DNA of 64,000 bases from assembly GCF_000527135.1 (NCBI RefSeq), contig NZ_AZUP01000001.1, positions 496,001 to 560,000 of the forward strand, read 5' to 3'. A program made the translations under genes and the position numbers. Under the pieces are notes generated by a model that worked only from the letters and a program-made list of their open reading frames with translations, did no database searches and had not been told where the DNA came from. Each line of letters opens with the position of its first letter. Position 1 is the stretch's first letter. The stretch is from Methyloversatilis discipulorum. GTDB lineage: Bacteria > Pseudomonadota > Gammaproteobacteria > Burkholderiales > Rhodocyclaceae. Of the stretch, positions 27,644 through 35,721 are shown piece after piece.

Positions 27644-28138
27644 TCAGCCCATGCGACGCTTTGCCATCAGGCCGATCATGCCCAGGCCAGCCAGCATCAT
27701 CGCGTAGGTGTCTGCTTCCGGCACCACGGCGACCGGAGCGGTCGTCGAGGTCAGTGCGAGCACACCACCCAGGCTGCCGGTCGTGGAACCGGTCACCTTG
27801 TAGTAGTAATCGCCGGCGAGCAGGCCGTTGGCGGTGAACAGGGTGCCGAAGCTGTAGGCGGACAGAAACTTGTCCACCGCTCCGGTTTCCTTGTACAGCC
27901 ACACCATGCTGTCTTCACTCAGACCGAAGAACGGCGATGCTTCTGCCGATACGGCCAGCGTGGACAACGAGGTGGTCGGAGCAGTCAGCGTAAAGGTGAA
28001 AATTTCCGAGAAGGAGCCGGACAGCGAGGCGATGCCGGTTTCGATCGTGGCGTGGTCGTCCCAGCTGGTCGTCGCGGCATTCGCGCTTCCCACTGCAAAC
28101 AGACCGCATACAACAGCTGCGACCAAGGTTTTCTTCAT
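27644..28138 (-). CDS. Small PEP-CTERM surface protein
   Basis: 164 aa. A signal peptide (about 1-21, ending GSANA) and a C-terminal sorting signal, VVPEADTYAMMLAGLGMIGL then AKRRMG, mark it as an exosortase substrate: PEP motif, hydrophobic helix, basic tail. The 115-residue middle is beta-rich and Thr/Ser-rich (SLSGSFSEIFTFTLTAPTTS), typical of exopolysaccharide-associated PEP-CTERM proteins; no known domain. AGGACAGGA precedes the ATG. A -24/-12 promoter lies at 28293-28308. It stands alone, with its own terminator. Confidence 0.85.
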   Translation of the reverse strand: MKKTLVAAVVCGLFAVGSANAATTSWDDHATIETGIASLSGSFSEIFTFTLTAPTTSLSTLAVSAEASPFFGLSEDSMVWLYKETGAVDKFLSAYSFGTLFTANGLLAGDYYYKVTGSTTGSLGGVLALTSTTAPVAVVPEADTYAMMLAGLGMIGLMAKRRMG

Positions 28139-28553
28139 ATCCTGTCCTTTCACAAAAAGTGACAAAGTGGAGCCCAGATTTTTGCAAGAACATCAGCCCC
28201 CCACAATCCGCGATGACGCCCTCATTTGCAACGACAAGTAAGGAGGTCATTCCGCACACTGCGAGAAGCTCAGCGTTCTGGTGAAACAGGTATGCAAGAC
28301 TCAGACCACTTTCTGTTTGTCATTGCTCTTTCTGAAGATAAATTTTCAACCATTTGAATTTATTTAATAAAGTTTCTTTTTGACGGACGTTCGACTCAGC
28401 CGGGGTGTGATGCTCTTTGGTGCGTCAGGGCCACTTTTGTGCAATGCGGCGACGGCTTTTTTTACAACGGCGCGGCAAGCCTGCCTGCTAGAATCCGCCG
28501 GACTCCAGAGCGTGCGATGTTTCGTGGTCGCGTCGTGTGGATGGGAGGTGCGC
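28139..28553. other. 415-bp AT-rich divergent intergenic region
   Basis: Contains the sigma-54 promoter of the PEP-CTERM gene (28293-28308) and a strongly AT-rich segment (about 28315-28385) unlike its surroundings. It includes the short palindrome TTTATTTAATAAA (28359-28371). No gene is supported before the peroxiredoxin start at 28554. Confidence 0.55.
28293..28308 (-). promoter_or_regulatory. sigma-54 (-24/-12) promoter of the small PEP-CTERM gene
   Basis: On the minus strand TGGTCTGAGTCTTGCA has GG and GC exactly 10 bases apart and a perfect TTGCA. The predicted start is near 28282, giving a 144-base leader. Some PEP-CTERM genes in floc-forming betaproteobacteria are known to need RpoN. 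Confidence 0.65.
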
Positions 28554-29069
28554 ATGTTGAATGCAGGACAACCCGCTCCGCTGTTCGAACTGCCGGATGC
28601 CGATCTGGAGCTGTTCAATCTGGGCGACCAGCTCGGGCAGCATCTGATGGTGCTCTACTTCTACGCCAAGGACGACACGCCGGGCTGTACGGCTCAGGCC
28701 ATCGAGTTCAGCGATCTGGACGACGATTTCCGGCGTTGTGACTGCACCGTGCTCGGTGTCAGCCGCGACGAATGTTTCACACACGCAGATTTCCGCGACA
28801 AGCACGGCCTGACGGTCAGGCTGCTGTCGGACATCGACGGCGAGGTCAGCCGGCGCTATGGCGTCTGGCGCGAGCGCGAGGTCGACGGAAAGCTGCGGTT
28901 CTGCATGACCCGCTCGACATTCATCATCGATCGGAAGGGTGTCATACGTTACGCGCAATATGGCGTGAATCCGCGCGGGCACGCCGGGGAAGTCCTCGAA
29001 CGCGTGCGCGCACTGCACATGAAAGGAATCAGGAATGCTCATCAGCAAGAACTCGGTCGTCACCCTTAA
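28554..29069 (+). CDS. bcp: Bcp/PrxQ-type peroxiredoxin
   Basis: 171 aa. The peroxidatic motif DDTPGCTAQAIEF gives Cys45. The usual PrxQ resolving cysteine five residues later is Ile50 here; other cysteines follow at about 74-88 (RRCDCT, DECF), one of which could resolve, or it may act as a 1-Cys enzyme. It reduces peroxides using thioredoxin. GGAGGTG lies 4 bases before the ATG; longer frames start upstream without a site. The last 35 bases overlap slyD. Confidence 0.87.
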   Translation: MLNAGQPAPLFELPDADLELFNLGDQLGQHLMVLYFYAKDDTPGCTAQAIEFSDLDDDFRRCDCTVLGVSRDECFTHADFRDKHGLTVRLLSDIDGEVSRRYGVWREREVDGKLRFCMTRSTFIIDRKGVIRYAQYGVNPRGHAGEVLERVRALHMKGIRNAHQQELGRHP

Positions 29070-29514
29070 GTACAGCGTGACGGATCCGGACGGCAATATG
29101 GTCGATCCGGGCGAAGCCCCGCTGGCCTATCTGCACGGCGGTTACGGCGGTATTTTCCAGCCGATCGAGGAAGCACTTGAAGGCAAGACCGTCGGCGACG
29201 AAGTGGTCGTGAAGCTGCAGCCGGAAGATGCCTTCGGTGAGTACGACGAAGAACTGGTCGAGATCGAATCGCGCGCGAACTTCCCGGACAACATCGAAGT
29301 CGGCATGCAGTTCGAGCGCGTCAGCGAAGATGGTGAGGAAGAGGGCCTGTACACCGTGACCGACATTGCCGACGACCGCGTCGTGATCGACGGCAATCAC
29401 CCGCTGGCCGGCACCGCCCTGGTGTTCTCGTGCTCGGTGTCGGCAGTGCGTCAGGCGTCGGCGGAAGAGCTGTCGCACGGTCACGTGCACGGCGACCACG
29501 GCCACCACCACTGA
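29035..29514 (+). CDS. slyD: SlyD-type FKBP peptidyl-prolyl isomerase
   Basis: 159 aa. The FKBP core (LKYSVTDPDGNMVD; LAYLHGGYGGIFQPIEEAL) with an inserted IF flap domain (about 66-125) matches SlyD. The C-terminus ends in a short His-rich tail (HGHVHGDHGHHH), a metal-binding feature linked to nickel handling. It folds proteins in the cytoplasm. The start overlaps the bcp end by 35 bp and has an AGGA-type site, so bcp and slyD are translationally linked. Confidence 0.92.
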   Translation: MLISKNSVVTLKYSVTDPDGNMVDPGEAPLAYLHGGYGGIFQPIEEALEGKTVGDEVVVKLQPEDAFGEYDEELVEIESRANFPDNIEVGMQFERVSEDGEEEGLYTVTDIADDRVVIDGNHPLAGTALVFSCSVSAVRQASAEELSHGHVHGDHGHHH

Positions 29515-29601
29515 GATCGTCCCCCGCCGGGCGCCGACGAGGGCCCCGGCGTTCTCCGCCCACCGTCGGGCGCTGCGTCGAAATCCTGTCAGGGAGCATC
29601 C

Positions 29602-30618
29602 ATGTCGCGTGTGCTGGTCACCGGTGGCGCGGGCTATATCGGCTCGCACACCTGCATCGAACTGATGGCTGCGGGCCACCAGGTGGTGGTTGTAGATAAC
29701 CTGTGCAACAGCAAGCGCGAATCCCTGACGCGCGTCGAACGCATTGCCGGGCAGGCGCTGCAGGCCTTCGTGCAGGCCGATGTCCGCGACCGCGCCGCGA
29801 TGCGCGCGGTGTTTGCGGCGCACGACATCGACGCGGTGATCCACTTCGCGGGCCTGAAGGCGGTCGGCGAGTCGGTCGCGAAGCCGCTCGAGTACTACGA
29901 CAACAACGTCAGCGGGACGGTGGCGCTGTGCGAGGTGATGGCCGAAGCCGGCGTAAAGACGCTGGCTTTCTCGTCCTCGGCTACGGTTTACGGTGATCCG
30001 GCGTCGGTGCCCATCCGCGAGGATTTCCCGACCGGGCCAACTAATCCTTACGGCCGTTCGAAATGGATGGTCGAGTACTTGCTGCAGGACCTCGTCGTCG
30101 CCGATCCGTCCTGGCGCATCGCACTGCTGCGCTACTTCAATCCGGTCGGCGCGCACGAATCCGGCCTGATCGGCGAAGACCCCAATGGCCTGCCGAACAA
30201 TCTGATGCCCTTCGTCAGCCAGGTGGCGGTAGGCAAGCTGGCCGAGCTACGCGTGTTCGGTGGTGACTGGCCGACGCCGGACGGCACCGGCGTGCGCGAC
30301 TACATCCACGTGCTTGACCTCGCTCAAGGCCACGTGCGCGCCATCGACTACCTTGCAGAGCATGCCGGCCTGCTGACGGTGAATCTGGGTACCGGTCGTG
30401 GCTACAGCGTGCTTGAGGTCGTACGCGCCTTCGAGCAGGCGAGCGGACGCGCGGTGCCCTACCGCATCGTCGATCGGCGGCCGGGGGACATCGCTCAGTG
30501 CTACGCCGACCCGGCGCACGCAAACCGGCTTCTGGGCTGGGTTGCGCGGCGCGACCTCGCGCAGATGTGCGCCGATGCGTGGAACTGGCAGCGCAGCAAC
30601 CCGCAGGGCTATGCCTGA
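29602..30618 (+). CDS. galE: UDP-glucose 4-epimerase
   Basis: 338 aa, standard length. The NAD motif TGGAGYIGSHT (7-17) and the catalytic Tyr150 and Lys154 (NPYGRSK) are present, with SSSATVYGDP upstream. It interconverts UDP-glucose and UDP-galactose and supplies exopolysaccharide or LPS sugars. AGGGAGC precedes the ATG. It is not joined to other sugar genes. Confidence 0.93.
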   Translation: MSRVLVTGGAGYIGSHTCIELMAAGHQVVVVDNLCNSKRESLTRVERIAGQALQAFVQADVRDRAAMRAVFAAHDIDAVIHFAGLKAVGESVAKPLEYYDNNVSGTVALCEVMAEAGVKTLAFSSSATVYGDPASVPIREDFPTGPTNPYGRSKWMVEYLLQDLVVADPSWRIALLRYFNPVGAHESGLIGEDPNGLPNNLMPFVSQVAVGKLAELRVFGGDWPTPDGTGVRDYIHVLDLAQGHVRAIDYLAEHAGLLTVNLGTGRGYSVLEVVRAFEQASGRAVPYRIVDRRPGDIAQCYADPAHANRLLGWVARRDLAQMCADAWNWQRSNPQGYA

Positions 30619-30733
30619 CGCGCGTCGCGCGCGGAGAGCAGAAAGTCTCGGCGCGCCGCGATAGATGACGACCGCCGCTTCGTGCTAAATCAGCAACTCG
30701 CCGTCGGTCGGAACCAGCCCGGGAGGATTGCTC

Positions 30734-30976
30734 ATGCACCTGCAAGTCGTGTTCGAAAAGGCGCACGCCGCGGACAGCGGAAACAGCGCATCCATCTTCC
30801 GGCAGTTGCTCGACGCGCTCGAGCACGATGCGCCATTCGACTTGCAGCTGCTGTATCAGCTGCCCTATGCCGACTTCGACACCGCGCTCAACGCGCTGCG
30901 CGAGTGGCGTTCGCAGCGCTACGTATGGCTGCGCGAACATGACGGCCCTCAGCCCTGGCGCAGTCATCTGAGTTAG
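30734..30976 (+). CDS. Small protein of unknown family (80 aa)
   Basis: GGGAGG sits 7 bases before the ATG at 30734. The sequence is soluble, with a helix-rich look (SIFRQLLDALEHDAPFDLQ; DTALNALREWRSQRYVWLRE) and many aromatic residues in the second half. I do not recognise a family. It follows galE by 115 bp on the same strand and precedes the pseudopilin genes by 145 bp, so it may be monocistronic. Confidence 0.6.
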   Translation: MHLQVVFEKAHAADSGNSASIFRQLLDALEHDAPFDLQLLYQLPYADFDTALNALREWRSQRYVWLREHDGPQPWRSHLS

Positions 30977-31121
30977 AGGCGTTCCGCGCCTCCTGCATCG
31001 CCTCACCTGAGGGCGCCTCGTCACGCAGTGCACCGGCTGCATGAGTGCGTTCCCGATCCGATGCGGAAGACCGCGCTGTGCTGTCACGGTGCCGTGATGG
31101 TGCTGTGTTAACCTGCGGTGC

Positions 31122-31607
31122 ATGCTGCGTCATACACGTCTTTCCCGCGGTTTCACGCTGATCGAACTGATGGTGGTGATCGCCATCGTCGGCGTTCTCG
31201 CCACCATGGCCATGCCCATGATGGAACTGGCGCGCGTGCGCGCGAACGAGGCCGAACTGCGTACCTCGCTGAGGCAGATCCGCACCGCGCTCGACGATTA
31301 CAAGAAGGCCTGGGACGAGGGGCGCATCGAGAAGAAGGTCGGTGCCAGCGGCTATCCGCCCAGCCTCGACGTACTGGTCAATGGCGTGCGCGACGTCAAG
31401 CAGCCGAACGACGTGAAGATCTATTTCCTGCGCCGTGTGCCGCGCGACCCCTTCCATACCGATACATCGACGCCGCCCGAGCAGACCTGGGGCCTGCGCA
31501 GCTACGCCAGCCCGCCAGACGAGCCCGTGCCCGGCGCCGATGTGTTCGATGTCTACTCGCTGTCCGGCCGTACCGGCCTGAACGGCATCCCGTACCGGAA
31601 CTGGTGA
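31122..31607 (+). CDS. Type II secretion-like pseudopilin (first of three)
   Basis: 161 aa. The prepilin signal RG/FTLIELMVVIAIVGVLAT shows Glu+5 and a short basic leader (MLRHTRLSRG). The rest has a GspG-like alpha-spine and a C-terminal beta region (YPPSLDVLVNGV; VPRDPFHTD) resembling the calcium-loop region of major pseudopilins. Its stop overlaps the next start (TGATG). With the next two genes it forms a three-pseudopilin operon lacking ATPase and platform genes. Confidence 0.85.
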   Translation: MLRHTRLSRGFTLIELMVVIAIVGVLATMAMPMMELARVRANEAELRTSLRQIRTALDDYKKAWDEGRIEKKVGASGYPPSLDVLVNGVRDVKQPNDVKIYFLRRVPRDPFHTDTSTPPEQTWGLRSYASPPDEPVPGADVFDVYSLSGRTGLNGIPYRNW

Positions 31608-31993
31608 TGTTCTCCTTCGTCCGCAAGCGTGGTTTTACGCTGATCGAACTGCTGGTCGTCATGGCCATCATCGCGGTGCTGCTGACCATCGCCGCACCGC
31701 GCTACTTCGAACATCTCGATCGCTCGAAGGAAGCTACGCTGAAGCAGACGCTGGCGGTCACCCGCGATGCCATCGACAAGTTCCGCGGTGACCGCGGTGC
31801 CTGGCCGCAGAGCCTGCAGGAACTGGTCGACAAGCAGTATCTGCGCAAGCTGCCTTTCGATCCGGTCACCGACAGCAGCGAAACCTGGATCGTCGTGCCG
31901 CCGCGCGATTCTGCGACGGAGAGCGGTGTGGCCGACCTGAAGAGCGGTGCCGAAGGCACGTCGCGCGACGGCGTCGCCTATTCCGAGCTCTGA
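31607..31993 (+). CDS. Type II secretion-like pseudopilin (second of three)
   Basis: 128 aa. RG/FTLIELLVVMAIIAVLLT is a full prepilin signal with Glu+5. WPQSLQELVDKQYLRKLPFD then PVTDSSETW is the GspG-type ending. The start codon shares one base with the previous stop, so translation is coupled. The short length and the PFDPVT motif suggest a major-pseudopilin fold. Confidence 0.85.
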   Translation: MFSFVRKRGFTLIELLVVMAIIAVLLTIAAPRYFEHLDRSKEATLKQTLAVTRDAIDKFRGDRGAWPQSLQELVDKQYLRKLPFDPVTDSSETWIVVPPRDSATESGVADLKSGAEGTSRDGVAYSEL

Positions 31994-31997
31994 CGCG

Positions 31998-32729
31998 ATG
32001 CGGGCGGACCAGCGCGGCTTTTCCTATCTGCTGCTGCTGTTCGCAGTTGCCGCGCTGGGCATCGCCGCGGCCGGCAGTGCGCTGATGTGGAGCACGCTGT
32101 CGCAGACCGAGCGTGAGCGCGAACTGCTGTTCATCGGCGGTGAGTTCTCGCGTGCGCTGCAGCGTTATTACGACGCCTCGCCGGCGGAGCCGAAAGCCTA
32201 TCCGGCACGGCTGGAGGATCTGCTCGAAGACAAGCGGCATCAGGTGCCGATGCGCCATCTGCGCAAGATCTATGTCGATCCGATGACCAACAACCGTGAC
32301 TGGGGGCTGGTCATGTCGCAGGGGCAGATACGCGCGATACACAGCCGATCGGAAAAGGTGGCGCGCATCCATGTGCTGCCGCGCTGGGTCGATGCGACCG
32401 GCGACAAGGTGGCGACCAGCCTCAAGACGCCGCTGACGCAGCCGTCCGCGACCGTCCCGGGTCAGCCGCAGACCGTGCCCGGACCGCTCAGTCCGACGGC
32501 GCGCTCCGCCGCCCGTCCGGCGGGCGATCTGCGTCATGCCGACTGGCTGTTCGTGCCGGTGGCCGACACGCCTGCGCAGCAGGACACGCCGGGTTCGTCG
32601 CCGTCCGTGCCCGGATCTGCGGCGGGCAGCACGCCGGTCGCGGTCGGAGAGGGCGGCGATGGCAGCGGTGCTTCGCAACCCGACGGTTCAGCAGGATCGC
32701 TGCAGGAGCAATACACCGGCAAGCGCTGA
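31998..32729 (+). CDS. Atypical pseudopilin-like protein (third of three)
   Basis: 243 aa. The N-terminus MRADQRGFSYLLLLFAVAAL looks like a prepilin (G/F cleavage site, hydrophobic helix), but position +5 is Leu, not Glu, a trait of GspK-type tip pseudopilins. Then comes an alpha-rich region (GEFSRALQRYYDASPAEPKA; LRKIYVDPMTNNRDWGLVM). The last 90 residues are low-complexity Pro/Ser/Gly-rich, probably disordered. It starts 4 bp after the second pseudopilin gene. Confidence 0.75.
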   Translation: MRADQRGFSYLLLLFAVAALGIAAAGSALMWSTLSQTERERELLFIGGEFSRALQRYYDASPAEPKAYPARLEDLLEDKRHQVPMRHLRKIYVDPMTNNRDWGLVMSQGQIRAIHSRSEKVARIHVLPRWVDATGDKVATSLKTPLTQPSATVPGQPQTVPGPLSPTARSAARPAGDLRHADWLFVPVADTPAQQDTPGSSPSVPGSAAGSTPVAVGEGGDGSGASQPDGSAGSLQEQYTGKR

Positions 32730-32737
32730 AGCGGTCG

Positions 32738-33217
32738 TCAGATCAGCCAGGCGGCCAGCGCGATCCCCAGCATCATGAAGGCGATGGCCACCTTGGCGAC
32801 TGCCGCGATCAGCATGCCCAGCCAGGTGGCCACACCGACGCGCGCGGCCTGCAAGGCATCGCGGCGTGCGATGAACTCTCCGATCGCCGCGCCCGCCAGC
32901 GGTGCGAACAGCAGGCCGATCAAGCCCGCGAACAGCCCGAGTACGGTACCGATCGCTGCACCGACCAGCGCCAGCGTGCTGGCGCCCACCCGCTGCGCGC
33001 CGATCACGCCCGACGCGAAATCGATCAGCCAGGCGAGCACGGTGAGTGCGCCCAGCAGCGTCAGCGTGACCGTGCCGATGTGAGCGAAGCCGTCCAGCCA
33101 GGCCATCATCAGGAAGCCGCCGAACATCAGCGGAATGCCGGGCAGGGCGGGCAGCACGACGCCGGCCAGCCCGATCAGCACCAGCAGTGCCGCGATTGCC
33201 CACAGCAGGATGTCCAT
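32738..33217 (-). CDS. DUF456 membrane protein
   Basis: 159 aa, almost wholly hydrophobic with about four or five membrane segments and Gly-rich motifs (GLAGVVLPALPGIPLMFGG; GAAIGEFIARRDALQAARVG) typical of DUF456. The function of the family is unknown. The ATG at 33217 lies 5 bp past the stop of the YbdK-type gene; a GTG at 33226 that overlaps that stop is an equally possible start. It is the last gene of a three-gene operon with the ligase and antiporter. Confidence 0.8.
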   Translation of the reverse strand: MDILLWAIAALLVLIGLAGVVLPALPGIPLMFGGFLMMAWLDGFAHIGTVTLTLLGALTVLAWLIDFASGVIGAQRVGASTLALVGAAIGTVLGLFAGLIGLLFAPLAGAAIGEFIARRDALQAARVGVATWLGMLIAAVAKVAIAFMMLGIALAAWLI

Positions 33218-33222
33218 GCCGC

Positions 33223-34341
33223 TCACTGGGCGAAGGCGGCGACCGCGTCGTCGACCACCGCCAGCAGGTTGCGTGTGCGGGCGTGCACCGCGCGCAGTCG
33301 CGTGGCGTCGTTGCCGCCGCCGCGGACCATGCGGTGCAGCGCGTCCAGTGCGTCCGACGAACGCAGTGCGTCGGCGTGCGGCGCCAGCCGTTCGAGCGTG
33401 GCGGCGATGTCGTCGCGCAGCGGCAGCGCTGCGTGGCTGCGCGGATGCACGATCAGCCCGTCGAGACCGAAGCGGCAGGCCTGGAAGCGGTTGTAGGTGT
33501 ACACGAGATAGTCGTCCTCGACCGGTTCAGGGTCTTCGCCGGACAGGATGAGCCGGCACAGCGCCTGCAGGTAAACCGCGATCTGCGCTGCCCGATCGAC
33601 GCCCAGCGGCGTGTCGCAGACGCGCAGTTCTATCGTGCCGTACTCGGGCTTGGGCCGGATGTCCCAGTAGAAATCCTTCATGCTGCGCACGATGCCGGTG
33701 TCCTCCATCCGTGCGAAGTAGTCGCGCTCGAAGCGCGACCATTCGAGCACGAAGGGCGCGCGGCCGCTGAGCGGGAAGGCGAATACCGAATTCAGCCGGG
33801 CCGAGTCGAACAGCGTGTCGCTGCCCTGCGAAAAGGGCGACGAGGCGGACAGTGCGATGAAGTGCGGCACATAGCGTCCGAGCGCGTGCAGCACGCGCAG
33901 CGCACTGTCCGGATCGGGCATGCCGATGTGCACATGCTGACCGAACACCGTGAACTGCTTGGCCAGATAACCGTAGAGGCCGGACAGCTGCTGGAAGCGC
34001 GGGGCCGAGAAGATGCGCCGTTCCGACCACTGCTGGAACGGGTGGGTACCGCCGCCGCACAGCGATACATTGAGCCGTGTCGCATCCTTCACCAGCGCAT
34101 CGCGCATCAGGCGCAATTGAGCGAGCAGTGTGGCGTGGCTGTCGTGGATGCCGGTGGCCACCTCTATCATGCTGTCGGTCATTTCCGGCTTGATGTCGCC
34201 GGGAAAGGTCTGGCGCTGTGCCAGTTCCAGCAGGTCGGCCGCGGCCGACGCGAGGTCGCGGTCGTGTTCGCCGACCAGCTGCAGTTCGAGTTCGACGCCC
34301 ATGCTGAGCGCCGACGAGGCGTGAAAGGTTTCGAGCGGCAT
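33223..34341 (-). CDS. YbdK-type carboxylate-amine ligase (GCS2 family)
   Basis: 372 aa. The glutamate-cysteine ligase 2 fold is shown by [11 protein letters not shown] (14-24), [21 protein letters not shown] and [20 protein letters not shown]. coli YbdK has weak glutamate-cysteine ligase activity; the physiological product is uncertain. The ATG shares one base with the stop of the antiporter gene, so the two are coupled. Confidence 0.87.
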   Translation of the reverse strand: MPLETFHASSALSMGVELELQLVGEHDRDLASAAADLLELAQRQTFPGDIKPEMTDSMIEVATGIHDSHATLLAQLRLMRDALVKDATRLNVSLCGGGTHPFQQWSERRIFSAPRFQQLSGLYGYLAKQFTVFGQHVHIGMPDPDSALRVLHALGRYVPHFIALSASSPFSQGSDTLFDSARLNSVFAFPLSGRAPFVLEWSRFERDYFARMEDTGIVRSMKDFYWDIRPKPEYGTIELRVCDTPLGVDRAAQIAVYLQALCRLILSGEDPEPVEDDYLVYTYNRFQACRFGLDGLIVHPRSHAALPLRDDIAATLERLAPHADALRSSDALDALHRMVRGGGNDATRLRAVHARTRNLLAVVDDAVAAFAQ

Positions 34342-35534
34342 CAGGCGTTCTCCGTCCTCTGTGCTTCGCCGGCCAGCACCAGCGCCCACTGGGCGAACAC
34401 CGGCCCGATGAATTCCATCACGATCACCATGCCGGCGATGGCCGACAGCGCGCTGTCGGCGAGACCGAAACCGGCGGTGCGGCTGTATTCCAGCAGCAGC
34501 AAAGCGAAGGTGGACAGCGGCGCCAGCGCCAGTCCGGTCAGTGCGCCCTTGCGTGTGCTGGTGCCGCTCACGTGCGCAAAGGCGGCGGTGGCGCTCATCT
34601 TCGCCGCAATGCGGCCGAGCGACAGCAGCACGGCCAGTGCCAGGCCGGCGGCGGTGGTCGGCCAGGTCGCCATGCCGGCGACGAATACGAACAGGAACAG
34701 CGTCAGCAGTTCGCCCAGCACGCCGAAGTTGCGCTGCGCCGGCGTCAGCACCAGGCGCTTGCGGCGCATCAGCACGCCCAGCGTCAGCGCGGCGAGCAGA
34801 GGCGATACGTTGACGCCCTGGGTGAGCAGCGTGACCAGCATGACCGCCAGCGCGAACACGATGGTGACGCCGCGCTCGTCGGCGCGCAGCCGGCGCAGCA
34901 GCCAGGGCAGCGGCACGCCGACCAGGATGCCGCAGCCGACCGATACGGCGAGGATGGCGGCGCTGTTCCACACCGCGCTGACCACGCTGCCCGACGCCAG
35001 TAATTGCCAGTAGCCGATCGCGCCTTTCATCAGCAGCACTGAAATCAGGCAGTTGATGGCGCACAGATGCAGCGCGCGTTCGGTCACCTGGCCGGAGCCG
35101 CGCAGATCGTTCACCACGCGTACCAAGGCCGCAGGCGAGGTCGCCACCGACAGCGCGCCGAGCACCATGGCAATTTCCGGCGACTGGCCCATTGCAAGGG
35201 CGATGGCGCGCACCACGACGAAGGTGAGCAGCGATTCGGCAATGCCGGTCAGCGTGAGCCAGTAGTTGGTCACCAGCCAGCGCAGGTTGATGCGGTGACC
35301 CAGCTCGAACAGGAACAGCGCGAGCGAGAAATTGGCCAGGAAGGACATGGCGGCCCGGGTTTCGGCGTCATGTGGCGCGCCGCCCCAGGCGGCGTAGACG
35401 ATGCCGGCGAGCGAATAGGCGCAGACGCGCGGTATCGCCAGCCCGCGATGGAAGATCTCGCCGGCCAGCCAGGCGAGCAGAAGAACGGCCGGCCAGCCGA
35501 CCAGCGTGAATATGCGACCTGCTTCGAAGATCAT
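34341..35534 (-). CDS. CPA-type cation:proton antiporter
   Basis: 397 aa with about 11-12 membrane segments and no C-terminal regulatory domain. Conserved features of the CPA/KefB-like fold include [20 protein letters not shown] and [25 protein letters not shown] lies 7 bases before the ATG at 35534. It heads an operon with the YbdK-type ligase. As KefB/KefC transporters respond to glutathione, a link to a glutamyl-thiol made by the ligase is possible but unproven. Confidence 0.78.
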   Translation of the reverse strand: MIFEAGRIFTLVGWPAVLLLAWLAGEIFHRGLAIPRVCAYSLAGIVYAAWGGAPHDAETRAAMSFLANFSLALFLFELGHRINLRWLVTNYWLTLTGIAESLLTFVVVRAIALAMGQSPEIAMVLGALSVATSPAALVRVVNDLRGSGQVTERALHLCAINCLISVLLMKGAIGYWQLLASGSVVSAVWNSAAILAVSVGCGILVGVPLPWLLRRLRADERGVTIVFALAVMLVTLLTQGVNVSPLLAALTLGVLMRRKRLVLTPAQRNFGVLGELLTLFLFVFVAGMATWPTTAAGLALAVLLSLGRIAAKMSATAAFAHVSGTSTRKGALTGLALAPLSTFALLLLEYSRTAGFGLADSALSAIAGMVIVMEFIGPVFAQWALVLAGEAQRTENA

Positions 35535-35721
35535 CGCGTCGCCTCCGTTCTGCACGCACTGCGCGCGGGAAGACAGAAGCCGTGCCTGCGGCACGACGGC
35601 GGATTTTTCTGCGGGGAATACGGACCGCTTCCAGGCGGCCTCTGTTGTTGCTGTGCGGACCGGCTGGCGCCGGTCCGCTTATCGGGCCGGCGGTGCCGGC
35701 CTCAGGTAGCGCTGGAGACTA

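Noticed and set aside
28359..28371. TTTATTTAATAAA palindrome as an operator
   Set aside because: Lies in an AT-rich stretch where such a palindrome is likely by chance.
31118..31993. A single 291-aa fusion of the first two pseudopilins
   Set aside because: The first part is a wrong-frame reading; two separate prepilin signals and a TGATG junction show two genes.
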